Shown here in pieces: positions 32,467 to 41,763 of a DNA stretch of 64,000 nucleotides (its first letter is position 1; each line of letters starts with the position of its first letter). The stretch lies in the NCBI GenBank assembly GCA_036376595.1, contig DASVAA010000189.1, positions 1 through 64,000 of the forward strand, in the 5' to 3' direction. The notes beneath the pieces are model-generated. The model was not told the origin of the DNA. It searched no databases and saw only the letters and a program-made list of their open reading frames with translations. A program made the translations under genes and the position numbers. This stretch comes from SMAG-U1939 sp036376595 (GTDB lineage: Bacteria > Chloroflexota > Ktedonobacteria > Ktedonobacterales > JADMIN01).

Positions 32467-33483
32467 ATGATGCGACTGCCGCAGTTCGAGTATCGTGCCG
32501 CGCGGACGGTGGCCGAGGCGCTGGAGTGGCTCGGCGGCGCCGGCTCGGATACCGAGAAGGACCCCGAGGCGCGGGCGATGCTGATGGCCGGGGGCACCGA
32601 CGTGTTGCCCAACATGAAGCACAAGATCTTCACGCCGCAAGTGGTGGTCGGTCTGCGTGGCGTGCGGGAGCTGCGTGGCATTGCCTACGACGCGGAGCAT
32701 GGGCTGCGGCTGGGCGCGGGCGTGAACCTGGCCGCGATCGCCGCCTCGCTGATCGTGCGCGACCGCTTCCCCGCGCTCGCCGAGGCCGCGCAGGCCGTCT
32801 CGACGCCGCAATTGCGCCAGATGGGCACTATCGGCGGCAATCTCTGCCTGGACACGCGCTGCAACTACTACAATCAATCCGAGTTCTGGCGCCGGGCACG
32901 CGACTTCTGCCTCAAGAAAGGCTCGGAGATCTGCCGTGTGGCGCCCAATGGCATGGGCTGCTACGCCGTCTCATCGTGCGACACCGCGCCCGTGCTGATC
33001 GCCTACGGAGCCACCGCCCGCATCGCCTCGCCACAGGGCGACCGTATCGTCTCGGTGGCTGACCTCTACAACGACGACGGCATCCATCCGGTGCATCTGC
33101 GAGAGGGCGAGGTGCTGACCGACGTATACGTCCCGGCGCTCGCGGAGGGCTGGCGCTCGACCTACGAGAAGTATCGCGTGCGCGGCTCCTTCGATTTCCC
33201 TATCGTCGGAGTCGCCGCGGCGGCGCACTTTGCGGACGGCGTCTGCACCGATGCGCGGCTCGTGCTCCAGGCGGTCGCCACGCAGCCACTCGCGCTGCCC
33301 GAAGCCACGGCGCTGCTCGCCGGCCAGCCCTGGACGCCGGCGCTGCTCGATGCCGCCGCCGACGTCGCCTATCGCAACGCGCACCCGATGGACAACACAT
33401 CGGGTACCATCGCTTTGCGCCGTCGCATGGTGCGCGCCCACACGCGGCGCGCGCTGGAGCGGCTGCTGGCGGGCACTGCGTAG
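32467..33483 (+). CDS. FAD-binding subunit with extra 4Fe-4S motif, HcrB-like
   Basis: 338 residues. MAGGTDVLPNMKH and TIGGNLCLDT bind FAD as in CO-dehydrogenase medium subunits. Cysteines at 132, 148, 156 and 165 have the spacing 16-8-9, which matches the four cluster ligands of 4-hydroxybenzoyl-CoA reductase beta subunit (Thauera). That insertion is rare in other family members and is what sets HcrB apart, acting as the electron entry for a low-potential reduction. The gene is the third subunit of the set (2Fe-2S, molybdopterin, FAD) and the ATG is preceded by AGGAGGT. Confidence 0.9.
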   Translation: MMRLPQFEYRAARTVAEALEWLGGAGSDTEKDPEARAMLMAGGTDVLPNMKHKIFTPQVVVGLRGVRELRGIAYDAEHGLRLGAGVNLAAIAASLIVRDRFPALAEAAQAVSTPQLRQMGTIGGNLCLDTRCNYYNQSEFWRRARDFCLKKGSEICRVAPNGMGCYAVSSCDTAPVLIAYGATARIASPQGDRIVSVADLYNDDGIHPVHLREGEVLTDVYVPALAEGWRSTYEKYRVRGSFDFPIVGVAAAAHFADGVCTDARLVLQAVATQPLALPEATALLAGQPWTPALLDAAADVAYRNAHPMDNTSGTIALRRRMVRAHTRRALERLLAGTA

Positions 33484-33549
33484 AATGCCTCTCCTCGTGC
33501 CGTCCGTATGCTACAATGCGGGCAACGGATTCCGCACGCGGGAGGGCGC

Positions 33550-34452
33550 ATGCCGCCGAAACCTGATTACGACCAGGCGCTGAAGCGCCTGCTCCTGCTC
33601 GCGCACGATGGGTTTCTGGAGCTGACGGCGCCGGAGCTGAAGTGGCGCGGCGAGATCTCGCCGGAGCTTCCGGCAACGACACGCCGGGCTGACATGGCCT
33701 GGGAGGTCGAGTTCCCCGACGGCCAGCGTGGTATCCTGCACGTAGAGCTACAGACCAAGGCCGACCCGACGATCGGCGAGCGTCTGTTGGAGTACGGCGT
33801 ACGCCTCTGGCAGCGCGAACATCTGCCGGTGCGCTCGGTGGTCGTCTATCTGCGCTCAGCGGAGCAGCTCCCAACGTCGCCGTTCGTCATCCCGTGGGGT
33901 GCAAGCGAATCCATCCGCTGCATGTTCGACACGATCCGGTTGTGGGAGATTCCAGCGGAACGGCTGCTCAGCACCAATCACTATTATCTGTGGCCGCTGG
34001 CGAGCCTGGCAGCAGACGCGACGCCTGACTCAACAGTTGAGGTGGCGCAGCGCATTGCCGCGGCGCCGCTAGAGCGGCACGAGCGCGCGGAGCTGGCGTC
34101 GGCGCTTATCCTGTTCGCGGGCTTGCGCATGCCGCGCGCCGCGCTGGCCGATGCAGTACGGAGGGCGTACATGATCGACGACATCTGGAAAGAGTCGAGC
34201 TTTGCCGGCGCCGTCTTCGATCTCGGCGTCGAGGAAGGTCTCGAGAAGGGTCTCGTGAGGGGGCGCGAAGAGGGGCGCGCCGCAGGCATGCGTGCGCTGA
34301 CGCAAACGGCGCTTGAGGGGCGTTTTGGGCCACTGAGCGAAGAACTGCGCACCGCGCTGCAAACTGCCGGTGATACCGTCCTCATGGGAATTGTCGCCAA
34401 CCTGCAAGTGGAGACACTGGACGACGTGAAGGCGCGGCTAGGGATCTCCTGA
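33550..34452 (+). CDS. Rpn-family PD-(D/E)XK nuclease-like protein
   Basis: 300 residues. The N-terminal segment DMAWEVEFPDGQRGILHVELQTKADPTIGERLLEYGVRLW has the Asp, Glu-x-Gln nuclease core of Rpn/putative-transposase proteins, some of which promote recA-independent recombination. A charged coiled tail (DLGVEEGLEKGLVRGREEGRAAGMRAL) resembles the usual Rpn C-terminus. The start MPPKPDYDQALK is used, with GGGAGGG 4 nt upstream. It stands alone and follows the hcr-like operon after 66 nt; no mobile ends were seen. Often found in several copies per genome and quickly gained or lost. Confidence 0.8.
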   Translation: MPPKPDYDQALKRLLLLAHDGFLELTAPELKWRGEISPELPATTRRADMAWEVEFPDGQRGILHVELQTKADPTIGERLLEYGVRLWQREHLPVRSVVVYLRSAEQLPTSPFVIPWGASESIRCMFDTIRLWEIPAERLLSTNHYYLWPLASLAADATPDSTVEVAQRIAAAPLERHERAELASALILFAGLRMPRAALADAVRRAYMIDDIWKESSFAGAVFDLGVEEGLEKGLVRGREEGRAAGMRALTQTALEGRFGPLSEELRTALQTAGDTVLMGIVANLQVETLDDVKARLGIS

Positions 34453-34513
34453 ATGCACAGCAGCGTCATCACCTTGGCCGGGGCGTATCGATACGAAACG
34501 GGGGTTGGGCATC

Positions 34514-35608
34514 ATGGCATTCCGCAGCGAAGTGATCGGCAGTCTGCTCCGGCCGTCATATCTGGCGCAGGCGCGGACACAGCAGGAATCCGGACGGCTC
34601 GCTCCGGCTGACTTCAAGCGCATCGAGGATCGCGCGGTGGACGAAGCCGTAGCGCTGCAAGAGACGGCTGGCATTGACGTCATCACCGATGGCGAGCAGC
34701 GGCGCTATGCCTTCTACGGGCACCTGGTCGAGTCGCTGGAGGGCTTCGATAAGCTCGGCGGCTGGGCGATCCCCTTCCGCGACGAGAGCGGCGAACAGCT
34801 CGTGCTCCAGCGGCCGGTGGTGGTCGAGCGTCTGCGCTGGAAGCGCGGCATGTGCGCCGAGGAATGGGTATACCTGCGTGCGCGGAAGTCACTGTCGCAG
34901 GCGGGCAAAGTGACGATGCTCAGCGCGCAGCAGGCGGCGGCCTATTACGACCCTGAGAAATCGAAGTCTGCCTACCCCACCCGCGATGCCTACCTGGAAG
35001 ACATCGTGGACTTTTCGCGCCGCGAGGTGGATGAGCTGATCCGGCTTGGCTGCACCTACATCCAGATCGACGCGCCGCAGTACGCGGCGCTGCTCGATCC
35101 TCAGATGCGCGAGGGCTACCGCCAGCGAGGCAGCGACCCCGATCAGATGATCGACCGCTGCATCGAAATGGACAACGCCATCATAGATGGGCATCCTGGC
35201 ACCACCTTCGGCATCCACATCTGCCGCGGCAACAACCAGAGTAAGTTCTATGCCAGCGGCGACTACGAGCCGATCTCGCGCATCTTTGCGCAGACCCACT
35301 TTCAGCGTTTCCTGCTCGAATACGACGACCAGCGATCCGGCGGCTTCGAGCCGCTGGGGCACGTGCCGGAAGACCGCACGGTGGTGTTGGGGCTGGTCAC
35401 CACCAAGAAGGCGCAGCTCGAGTCAGCCGACGAGCTGCGGCGGCGAATTGACGAAGCCTCCCAGTACGTGCCGCTTGAGCGGCTGGCCCTCAGCCCGCAG
35501 TGCGGCTTCGCCTCCACCATGGAGGGCAACCGCGTCACCCAGGAAGACCAGCGCCGCAAGCTGGAGCTAGTCGGCCGCGTCGCGCGCGAGGTCTGGGGTG
35601 GACAGTAA
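34514..35608 (+). CDS. MetE-like (cobalamin-independent) methyltransferase family protein
   Basis: 364 residues, matching only the catalytic barrel of MetE without its N-terminal domain. Zinc-site candidates are His235 and Cys237 (GIHICRGNN) and Cys330 (SPQCGFAS); ETAGIDVITDGEQRR is the usual front motif. MetE transfers a methyl group from methyltetrahydrofolate to homocysteine; barrel-only proteins take methyl groups from other donors such as a corrinoid protein, or have unknown roles. It may connect to the ahcY-metK block. The ATG at 34514 is chosen (GGGGG upstream), with a TTG 9 nt earlier as alternative. Confidence 0.8.
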   Translation: MAFRSEVIGSLLRPSYLAQARTQQESGRLAPADFKRIEDRAVDEAVALQETAGIDVITDGEQRRYAFYGHLVESLEGFDKLGGWAIPFRDESGEQLVLQRPVVVERLRWKRGMCAEEWVYLRARKSLSQAGKVTMLSAQQAAAYYDPEKSKSAYPTRDAYLEDIVDFSRREVDELIRLGCTYIQIDAPQYAALLDPQMREGYRQRGSDPDQMIDRCIEMDNAIIDGHPGTTFGIHICRGNNQSKFYASGDYEPISRIFAQTHFQRFLLEYDDQRSGGFEPLGHVPEDRTVVLGLVTTKKAQLESADELRRRIDEASQYVPLERLALSPQCGFASTMEGNRVTQEDQRRKLELVGRVAREVWGGQ

Positions 35609-35712
35609 CCAGGCGGCCCATGTGTGCGGAGGGCAAGCCGCGCCGGTGGTGTGAGCGCTGGCGGCACCCGTGCGTCAGCGAGTCTCGCTCCGATTCCTGC
35701 GGCGCGGCGCAA

Positions 35713-37170
35713 TCAGAGGATGTAGCGGCTCAGGTCCTCGTCGGTCAGCAGCTTTTCGAGGCGGCCGCGGACGAACGCCGCGTCTACCGTGACGGTCTGG
35801 CCGGCCAGATCGGGCGCCTGGTAGGAGACGTCTTCGAGCACCTTCTCCATTACCGTATGCAGGCGCCGCGCGCCGATATTCTCGACGCGCTCGTTCATGC
35901 GCTGGGCGCAGCGCGCGATCTCGGCGATGCCGTCGTCGGTGAACTCCAGCTTCACGTCCTCGACACCCAGCAGCGCCTCGTACTGCCTCGTGAGGGCGTT
36001 CTCGGGCTGCTGCAGGATGCAACGGTAATCGGCTTCGGTGAGCGAGCCCAGCTCGACGCGCAGCGGCAGCCGACCCTGCAGCTCAGGAATCAGGTCCGAC
36101 GGCTTGGCGGCGTGGAAGGCGCCGGCCGCGATCCAGAGGATGTGGTCGGTCTTAACCGTGCCGAAGCGGGTCATGACCGTCGAGCCTTCGACGATCGGCA
36201 GCAGGTCGCGCTGCACGCCCTCGCCGGCGACGTCCGGGCCGAGGTCCAGCTTGCTGCCGACGATCTTGTCGATCTCGTCGAGGAAGACGACGCCGGATTG
36301 CTCCACACGCGTCGTCGCCTGCTCGATGACCTGGTCGAAGTCGATCAGCTTGTTGGCCTCTTCCTGCGTCAGCAGCCGGCGTGCCTCTTTGACGGGCACG
36401 CGCTTGCTGCGGCGGCGTGGCCCCGGAAGTGCGCTGAGGAACTCCTGGAAGGTGTCGCCCAGGTCTTCGGAGGCGAGGCCGCCCATGAACTCGAAGCCGC
36501 CGACGAAGCCGTCGTCGGGATCCAGATCGATCTCGACGATCTTCTCTTCGAGCTCCTTGCGCGCGAGCTGCTCGGCGACGACCTTGCGCGCCTGGTTGAT
36601 GCGTGCGCGGACGGTGACCGGCGCCTTGCGCGGCGCGGGTGCGGCGCTGGCTGCCGCGGCAGACGCAGCGGTCGGAGTGCGGGCATTGGCACGCTTGGCC
36701 TTCGCGGCCGCACGCTTGCGGGCCTCTTCGGCGGGCAGCTCCTCGTCAAAGACCACGCGCTTGGCGAGAATCTCGATCAGCCGCTCCTCCGCCTTCTTGG
36801 CAGCCTCCTCACGCACCACGCCGATGCGCTCGTCGTGCGTCATGCCGATCGCGGCGTCCATGAGGTCGCGGACGATGGACTCGGCGTCGCGACCGACGTA
36901 GCCGACCTGGGTGAACTTGGTGGCCTCGACCTTGACGAACGGCGCGTTGGCGAGTTTGGCGAGGCGCCGGGCAATCTCGGTCTTGCCCACGCCGGTCGGG
37001 CCGATCATGAGGATGTTCTTGGGCGTGATCTCGGCGGCCAGCTCGGCGGGCAGCGCGAGACGCCGGTAGCGATTGCGCAGCGCGATCGCCACCGCCCGCT
37101 TAGCCTCGTCCTGGCCGACGATGTAGCGGTCCAACTCCCGGACGATCTCCTGCGGAGTCAGCTCCTTCAT
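35713..37170 (-). CDS. hslU: HslU ATPase of the HslUV protease
   Basis: 485 residues. An AAA+ unfoldase that feeds substrates to the HslV peptidase. Walker A GPTGVGKTE (residues 57-65), the HslU-specific LTPQEIVRELDRYIVGQDEAKRAVAIALRNR opening and GYVGRDAES pore motif, Walker B VVFLDEIDKI and C-terminal LLTDEDLSRYIL, which docks in HslV, are all present. A helical I-domain (residues 110-240) holds an Ala/Lys/Arg-rich low-complexity stretch. Its ATG overlaps the hslV stop (ATGA), so the two are translated together. Confidence 0.97.
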   Translation of the reverse strand: MKELTPQEIVRELDRYIVGQDEAKRAVAIALRNRYRRLALPAELAAEITPKNILMIGPTGVGKTEIARRLAKLANAPFVKVEATKFTQVGYVGRDAESIVRDLMDAAIGMTHDERIGVVREEAAKKAEERLIEILAKRVVFDEELPAEEARKRAAAKAKRANARTPTAASAAAASAAPAPRKAPVTVRARINQARKVVAEQLARKELEEKIVEIDLDPDDGFVGGFEFMGGLASEDLGDTFQEFLSALPGPRRRSKRVPVKEARRLLTQEEANKLIDFDQVIEQATTRVEQSGVVFLDEIDKIVGSKLDLGPDVAGEGVQRDLLPIVEGSTVMTRFGTVKTDHILWIAAGAFHAAKPSDLIPELQGRLPLRVELGSLTEADYRCILQQPENALTRQYEALLGVEDVKLEFTDDGIAEIARCAQRMNERVENIGARRLHTVMEKVLEDVSYQAPDLAGQTVTVDAAFVRGRLEKLLTDEDLSRYIL

Positions 37171-37841
37171 GCGGTGTCATCTCCTGCCGGCGAGCGGCGC
37201 CCGCGCGAGCGCGACGGCGGCTCCGGCGTGACGGCGGCTCCGCGCGCGCCCCGATCGTCGCCATTCGCCGCGCCCGCGGCCTGGGCGCTGTCCCCCAGTG
37301 TGAACAGCAGTATATGGTCATTAGTATATATGCACATGGAAGCGGCGATCTCCATCGCCGAGCGAGCGATGTCGTCGGCGGGCAGATCGGTATGGCGCAC
37401 CAGCGCCCGCGCCGCAGCCTGGGCGTAGCTGCCGCCGGAGCCGATGGCCGCCACGCCATCATCCGGCTCGACCACGTCGCCGTCGCCGGTCAGCACCAGC
37501 AGCTCGTCGCGGCTCGCCACCAGCAGCATCGCTTCGAGCCGGCGCAGGTACTTGTCGGTGCGCCACTCCTTGGTCAGCTCGACCGCGGCGCGGCGCAGAT
37601 TGCCCTGGTAGCGGTCGAGCATGTGCTCAAACTTGTCGAAGAGCGTCAGGGCGTCGGCGGTGGAGCCGGCGAAGCCAGCCAGCACCTGCCCGTTCGCCAG
37701 GCGGCGGATCTTGCGTGCGGTGTGCTTCATCACCATCTCGCCGACCGTCACCTGGCCGTCGCCGGCCATTGCCACGTCGCTGCCGCGGCGGACGGCAAGG
37801 ATGGTGGTGGCGTGCAGCTCACCGGTAACCCGTTGTGTCAT
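37167..37841 (-). CDS. hslV: HslV peptidase of the HslUV protease
   Basis: The proteolytic ring of HslUV. TTILAVRRGSDVAMAGDGQVTVGE, GFAGSTADALTLFDKFE, ELTKEWRTDKYLRRLEAML and IGSGGSYAQAAARAL are family motifs. The mature catalytic Thr is preceded by a short propeptide (MTQRVTGELHA), so processing is expected. 224 residues, longer than the usual 175-180, because of a C-terminal low-complexity tail (about 40 residues after LLFTLGDSAQ). ATG at 37841 is used; ATG at 37847 is possible. The stop overlaps hslU. Confidence 0.95.
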   Translation of the reverse strand: MTQRVTGELHATTILAVRRGSDVAMAGDGQVTVGEMVMKHTARKIRRLANGQVLAGFAGSTADALTLFDKFEHMLDRYQGNLRRAAVELTKEWRTDKYLRRLEAMLLVASRDELLVLTGDGDVVEPDDGVAAIGSGGSYAQAAARALVRHTDLPADDIARSAMEIAASMCIYTNDHILLFTLGDSAQAAGAANGDDRGARGAAVTPEPPSRSRGRRSPAGDDTA

Positions 37842-37980
37842 GGACATGCGATCTACCTTGATGGGAAGCATATTGGCTGTGCCGGCGTGCCCGTGCCGCG
37901 CTCAACGCCATGCGGCCTGCCATCCGCACGCGGCGTGCCGGTATGCAGGCAGTATGCCACAGAGCGGCTGGCTGGCGGCG

Positions 37981-40422
37981 TTACTCGCTCGCGGTCCGTT
38001 CGCGACGGGCCGAGGTGCCGCTGGCGCGGCTGGCGGTGCGCGTGGCGCTCGTCGTGCGGGTGGTGCGGGTCGTGCGCCCACTGGCGGATTTCGCCGTGCG
38101 GCTGCTGGTGCCGCGGCGGGCGGTCGTGGCTGCGCGCGTCGTAGAGCCGGTGCTGGTGCGCCGGGCGCGCGTCGTGGACGCGGAGGCGGCTCCATCGGAG
38201 GACCCGGCAGCAGCGCGCCGGCTGCGACGGGCAGAGGCGGCCTGCGCGGCTTCGCGTCCCGGCATGCGGTGGCCGACGACCTCCGGCGCGCCTTCAGTGG
38301 CCCCGCGGACCTCGGCGCCGCACTGCCAGCAGATGGCCTCGGTGCGGCCATTGGCGAGCGTGAGCAGCCCGCCACACTCCGGGCACGGCGTGGGCAGCGG
38401 GCGATCCCAGACGGCGAAGCTGCAGGTGGGGTAGTTGGCGCAGCCGTAGAAGACCTTGGCCGACTTGCGCGAGCGCCGCTCGACCAGATCGCCGCCGCAT
38501 TCGGGGCAGATCGCGCCGGTCTTGACGAAGAACGGCTTCTTGAAGTCGCACTCAGGATAGCCGGAGCACGAGATGAAGCGCCCGAAGCGCCCGCTGCGGA
38601 TCAGCAGTGGCCGGCCGCACTGGGGGCAGGCCTCGTTGGCCTCTTCGATCGGCTTCTGCACGCGGTCCATCTCGGCCTCGGCCTTGCTCAGCTCGGCCTT
38701 CAACTCGTCGTAGAAGTCGTGGAGGAAGGCGGTCCACTCGCGCTCGCCGCTCTCCACCTGGTCGAGCTTGTGCTCCATGTCGGCGGTGAAGTTGATGTCC
38801 ACGATCTCGGGGAAGTGCTTGATCATCAGCTCGTTGACGGTCTCGCCGAGCCAGGTGGGCACGAAGCGTCGCTCCTGCTGCTCGACGTAGCCGCGGTCCT
38901 GCACCGTGCTGACGATCGGCACGTAGGTGCTGGGGCGGCCGATGCCGCGCTCCTCCAGCTCTTTGATCAGGCTGGCCTCGGTGTAGCGCGCGGGCGGCTG
39001 GGTGAAGTGCTGCTCAGGGGTCAGCTTGCGCAGGTCCAGCGGCTCGCGGGGCGCGAGCGGCGGCAGCATGTTGCCCTCGTCCTCGCGCGGCCAGACGGCC
39101 AGGAAGCCAGGGAACTTGAGTGTCGAGCCGTTGGCGCGGAAGAGATACGCGGCGGCGCCGATGTCGGCGCGCACGGTGTCGAAGACCGCTGGAGCCATGA
39201 AGGCGGCGACGAAGCGGCGCCAGACGAGCTGATAGAGCTTGAATTGATCGGCGCTGAGGTACGGCTTGGCCTGATCCGGCGTGAGCGTCACGTCGGTGGG
39301 GCGGATCGCCTCGTGGGCGTCCTGGATGTTGGCGCCAGGCTTGGCCCTGGCGGTGCGGCCCTCGCCAACGTACTCTTTGCCGAAGCGCGTGCTGACGTAC
39401 TGCTTGACGGCGGCCTGCGCCTCAGCCGAGATGCGCGTCGAGTCGGTGCGCATGTAGGTGATCAGGCCCTGGTGGTTGCCGGCGCCCAGCTCGATGCCCT
39501 CGTAGAGGTCCTGGGCGACGCTCATCGTCTTCTTGGGCTTGAAGCGCAGCCGCGCCGAGGCGTCCTGCTGGAGCGCGCTGGTGTTGTAGGGCAGCGCTGG
39601 CTGGCGGCGCACGTCCTTCTGCTCGACGCGCAGCACGGCATAGCTCGCGCCCTCCAGGTCCTTGAGGATCGCCTTGGCCTGGGCCTCGTCGGCGACGCGG
39701 AACTTGGCGCGACCATTGCCGTTTTTGCCGCTATTTTCATTTTCGGCAATCCCGGCGGTCTCCTCATCGGCTGCCTCAGGCTCACCCTGGCGGCCGATGA
39801 GGTTGGCGGCAAAGGTTTGCGGGTGGCCGCGCTTGCTCAGCGTGGCGGTGATCGACCAGTATTCTTCAGGGACGAAGGCGCGGATCTCGGCCTCGCGCTC
39901 GCAGATCAGCCGCAGCGCGACGGACTGCACGCGGCCGGCGCTGGTCCCACGCTGCACGCGGCGCCACAGCAGCGGGCTGATCTTGTAGCCGACGAGGCGG
40001 TCGAGCACGCGGCGTGCCTGCTGGGCGTTGAAGAGGTCTTCATCGATCGCGCGCGGGTGGGCAATGGCCTCCTGCACGGCATGGCGGGTGATCTCGTTGA
40101 AGACGGCGCGGCGCGGCGCGCGCAGGCCGAGCATCTTCTTGAGCGACCAGGCGATGAACTCGCCCTCGCGGTCGGGGTCGGGGGCGAGGTAGACGGCCTC
40201 GGCGCCCTTGCTGGCGGCTTTGAGCTGCTTGAGCAAGGCGTCTTTCTTCTCGATGACGACGTACTCCGGCTCGAAGTTGCGCCGCGTATCGACGCCGATG
40301 CCTTTCTTTGGCAGGTCAATGATGTGGCCCATCGAGGCGCGCACCTCAAAGTCGCTGCCGAGGAATTTCTCTATGGTCTTCGCCTTGGCGGGCGATTCGA
40401 CAATGACCAGATTTTTCGCCAT
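37981..40422 (-). CDS. topA: DNA topoisomerase I
   Basis: Relaxes negative supercoils. 813 residues. The TOPRIM domain (MAKNLVIVESPAKAKTIEKFLG, DPDREGEFIAWSL) has the catalytic Glu and Asp-x-Asp; Tyr323 in LITYMRTDS is the nucleophile. HEAIRPTDV follows. The C-terminus carries three four-Cys zinc ribbons (CPQCG/CSGYPEC, CPECG/CANYPTC, CPECG/CWQC) and then about 90 residues rich in Arg/Ser/Thr (SARRSRRAAAGSSDGAAS), a likely DNA-binding or disordered tail. The ATG at 40422 is chosen, with a GTG 12 nt earlier. Confidence 0.97.
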   Translation of the reverse strand: MAKNLVIVESPAKAKTIEKFLGSDFEVRASMGHIIDLPKKGIGVDTRRNFEPEYVVIEKKDALLKQLKAASKGAEAVYLAPDPDREGEFIAWSLKKMLGLRAPRRAVFNEITRHAVQEAIAHPRAIDEDLFNAQQARRVLDRLVGYKISPLLWRRVQRGTSAGRVQSVALRLICEREAEIRAFVPEEYWSITATLSKRGHPQTFAANLIGRQGEPEAADEETAGIAENENSGKNGNGRAKFRVADEAQAKAILKDLEGASYAVLRVEQKDVRRQPALPYNTSALQQDASARLRFKPKKTMSVAQDLYEGIELGAGNHQGLITYMRTDSTRISAEAQAAVKQYVSTRFGKEYVGEGRTARAKPGANIQDAHEAIRPTDVTLTPDQAKPYLSADQFKLYQLVWRRFVAAFMAPAVFDTVRADIGAAAYLFRANGSTLKFPGFLAVWPREDEGNMLPPLAPREPLDLRKLTPEQHFTQPPARYTEASLIKELEERGIGRPSTYVPIVSTVQDRGYVEQQERRFVPTWLGETVNELMIKHFPEIVDINFTADMEHKLDQVESGEREWTAFLHDFYDELKAELSKAEAEMDRVQKPIEEANEACPQCGRPLLIRSGRFGRFISCSGYPECDFKKPFFVKTGAICPECGGDLVERRSRKSAKVFYGCANYPTCSFAVWDRPLPTPCPECGGLLTLANGRTEAICWQCGAEVRGATEGAPEVVGHRMPGREAAQAASARRSRRAAAGSSDGAASASTTRARRTSTGSTTRAATTARRGTSSRTAKSASGRTTRTTRTTSATRTASRASGTSARRERTASE

Positions 40423-41007
40423 CCTGGGGTCCACCTATCGTTGGAGACGATCGCTATCTCTATCTTCGTCTGTGGGCAACGACCGGAATGGTCGCGCCGG
40501 CTATGCAGTCACAATCCATACGGGTTACGCCGTGCCAGTCGCACCCCTCTCGCCAGCCGCGTGCCATCGGAAGGGGCCGGCGGATGAATCCGCGCCGAGG
40601 GGCCTCTCGGCCACCAAGCCTTCCTGCGCGGGCCAGGGACGGACGGATGCGAGCCGCCGAATGATCCTGCGCATCGCGAGGTTGGCGCCACAGGTGATCT
40701 ACGCGCCAGGCCACGCCATGGGTCACACGCGGCACAGTATGCCACAGGGGTGCAAGGGCGGGATCATGGCCGGCCGCATGCCGGCGCCGCAAGAAAGCAT
40801 ACTCAGCGAGCGGCAAGTCCGGCTAGCGGGCGGGACATATGGTACCGAGAGGACATGAGAACACAATAGCGGCGCATCGTGGTGGAGAGGACTTCTCGAA
40901 AGCACGTTCCATACCAGTATATCACTTCCGTGAGGCGTGCGGTGTGTCAGAATGGGGCTTTGGTTCGTGCCGTCATACGCTGCCGGGGTAGAGGAGATCG
41001 GTCCGCA
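40423..41007. other. Long gap between topA and the TfoX-like gene
   Basis: 585 nt without a gene. It holds a degenerate dispersed repeat (40571-40636: GAATCCGCGCCGAGGGGCC, ACCAAGCC, CCTGCGCGG), a palindrome GCCGGCCGCATGCCGGC near 40770 and the 13-mer CAGTATGCCACAG near 40735. The same 13-mer lies upstream of hslV near 37949, so it may be part of a promoter used by both leftward genes. Confidence 0.45.
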
Positions 41008-41346
41008 ATGAGTACTTCATCCACCACGCCGGAGGAGCGCTTCGCGGCGCTGGTCGCGGCGTTTCAGCAGACGCCAGGGGTCACGCGGGAGGGGACGGGG
41101 TTTGGCTCGTCGGGGCTGAAGGTCGGCGGGAAGATCTTCACGATGCTGGTGCGGGGCGCGCTGGTGGTCAAGCTGCCGCGGCAGCGGGTGGATGAGTTCG
41201 TGGCAGCGGGCGAGGGGGAGCGCTACGATCCGCGCCGCGACGGCCGGCTGATGAAGGAGTGGCTGGTGGCGGGTCCGGCGCTCGACGAGGATTGGCTGCC
41301 GCTGGCGCGCGAGGCGCTGGCGTTCGTGGGCGGGGCGGCGCGATGA
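41008..41346 (+). CDS. TfoX N-terminal-domain (or MmcQ/YjbR-like) protein
   Basis: 112 residues. The reading GFGSSGLKVGGKIFTMLVRGALVVKLPRQRVDEFVAAGEG followed by an Arg/Asp loop and a hydrophobic end matches TfoX N-terminal-like proteins that occur singly in many bacteria and are of unknown function. In Vibrio the family includes a competence regulator, but that role needs a larger protein. ATG at 41008 preceded by GAGGAGAT. It is a single-gene unit. Confidence 0.75.
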   Translation: MSTSSTTPEERFAALVAAFQQTPGVTREGTGFGSSGLKVGGKIFTMLVRGALVVKLPRQRVDEFVAAGEGERYDPRRDGRLMKEWLVAGPALDEDWLPLAREALAFVGGAAR

Positions 41347-41364
41347 TCGGCGTCAGAGCAGCAG

Positions 41365-41427
41365 GCGGTTGAAACCGCGCCTGGAGGGCCTTCGGCCACA
41401 AAGTCCGCCTGCGCGGACTGGGATTAG
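41365..41427. repeat. Dispersed repeat with nested hairpins
   Basis: GCGGTT-GAAA-CCGC, GGCC-TTC-GGCC and AGTCCGC-CTGC-GCGGACT hairpins in a row. The weaker copy at 40571 has the same order. Confidence 0.7.
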
Positions 41428-41650
41428 CCTGGAGAATTCGAGCGGTTGCGGCGGTCGGCGAGCGGGATCGTAGGGCAGGCAGACGGTCTGAAGCACCGCG
41501 GGTAATCCCTGATGCGGCTTGTCGTGACACATTGCTGGCTTGATCTGGACGAAGCATCCTGGTTAGTGCGGGTTTCGCGCAGGCCGGGACCGGCGCGAGC
41601 TCTTGGACCGGAGAGCGTCGAGGGCAAGAGTGACGGCTGACCCAACGGCA

Positions 41651-41675
41651 GGCGAGGCATGTCTCGCCCCTACAG
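41651..41675. repeat. Dispersed palindrome, GGCGAG/CTCGCC family
   Basis: GGCGAGGCATGTCTCGCC followed by CCTACAG. The rest of the 41347-41763 gap has no gene. Confidence 0.8.
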
Positions 41676-41763
41676 CACGGCAAGGGGGGCGCCGTGCCAT
41701 AGAGGCCCGCAATGGATTGTCGTTGCTGGTGAGCGGCCCTCGGAAGGACACGTTACCTATGCG

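Noticed and set aside
24010..33483. Genomic island or prophage
   Set aside because: The module is compositionally like its surroundings and no integrase, attachment repeats or tRNA were seen at its borders.
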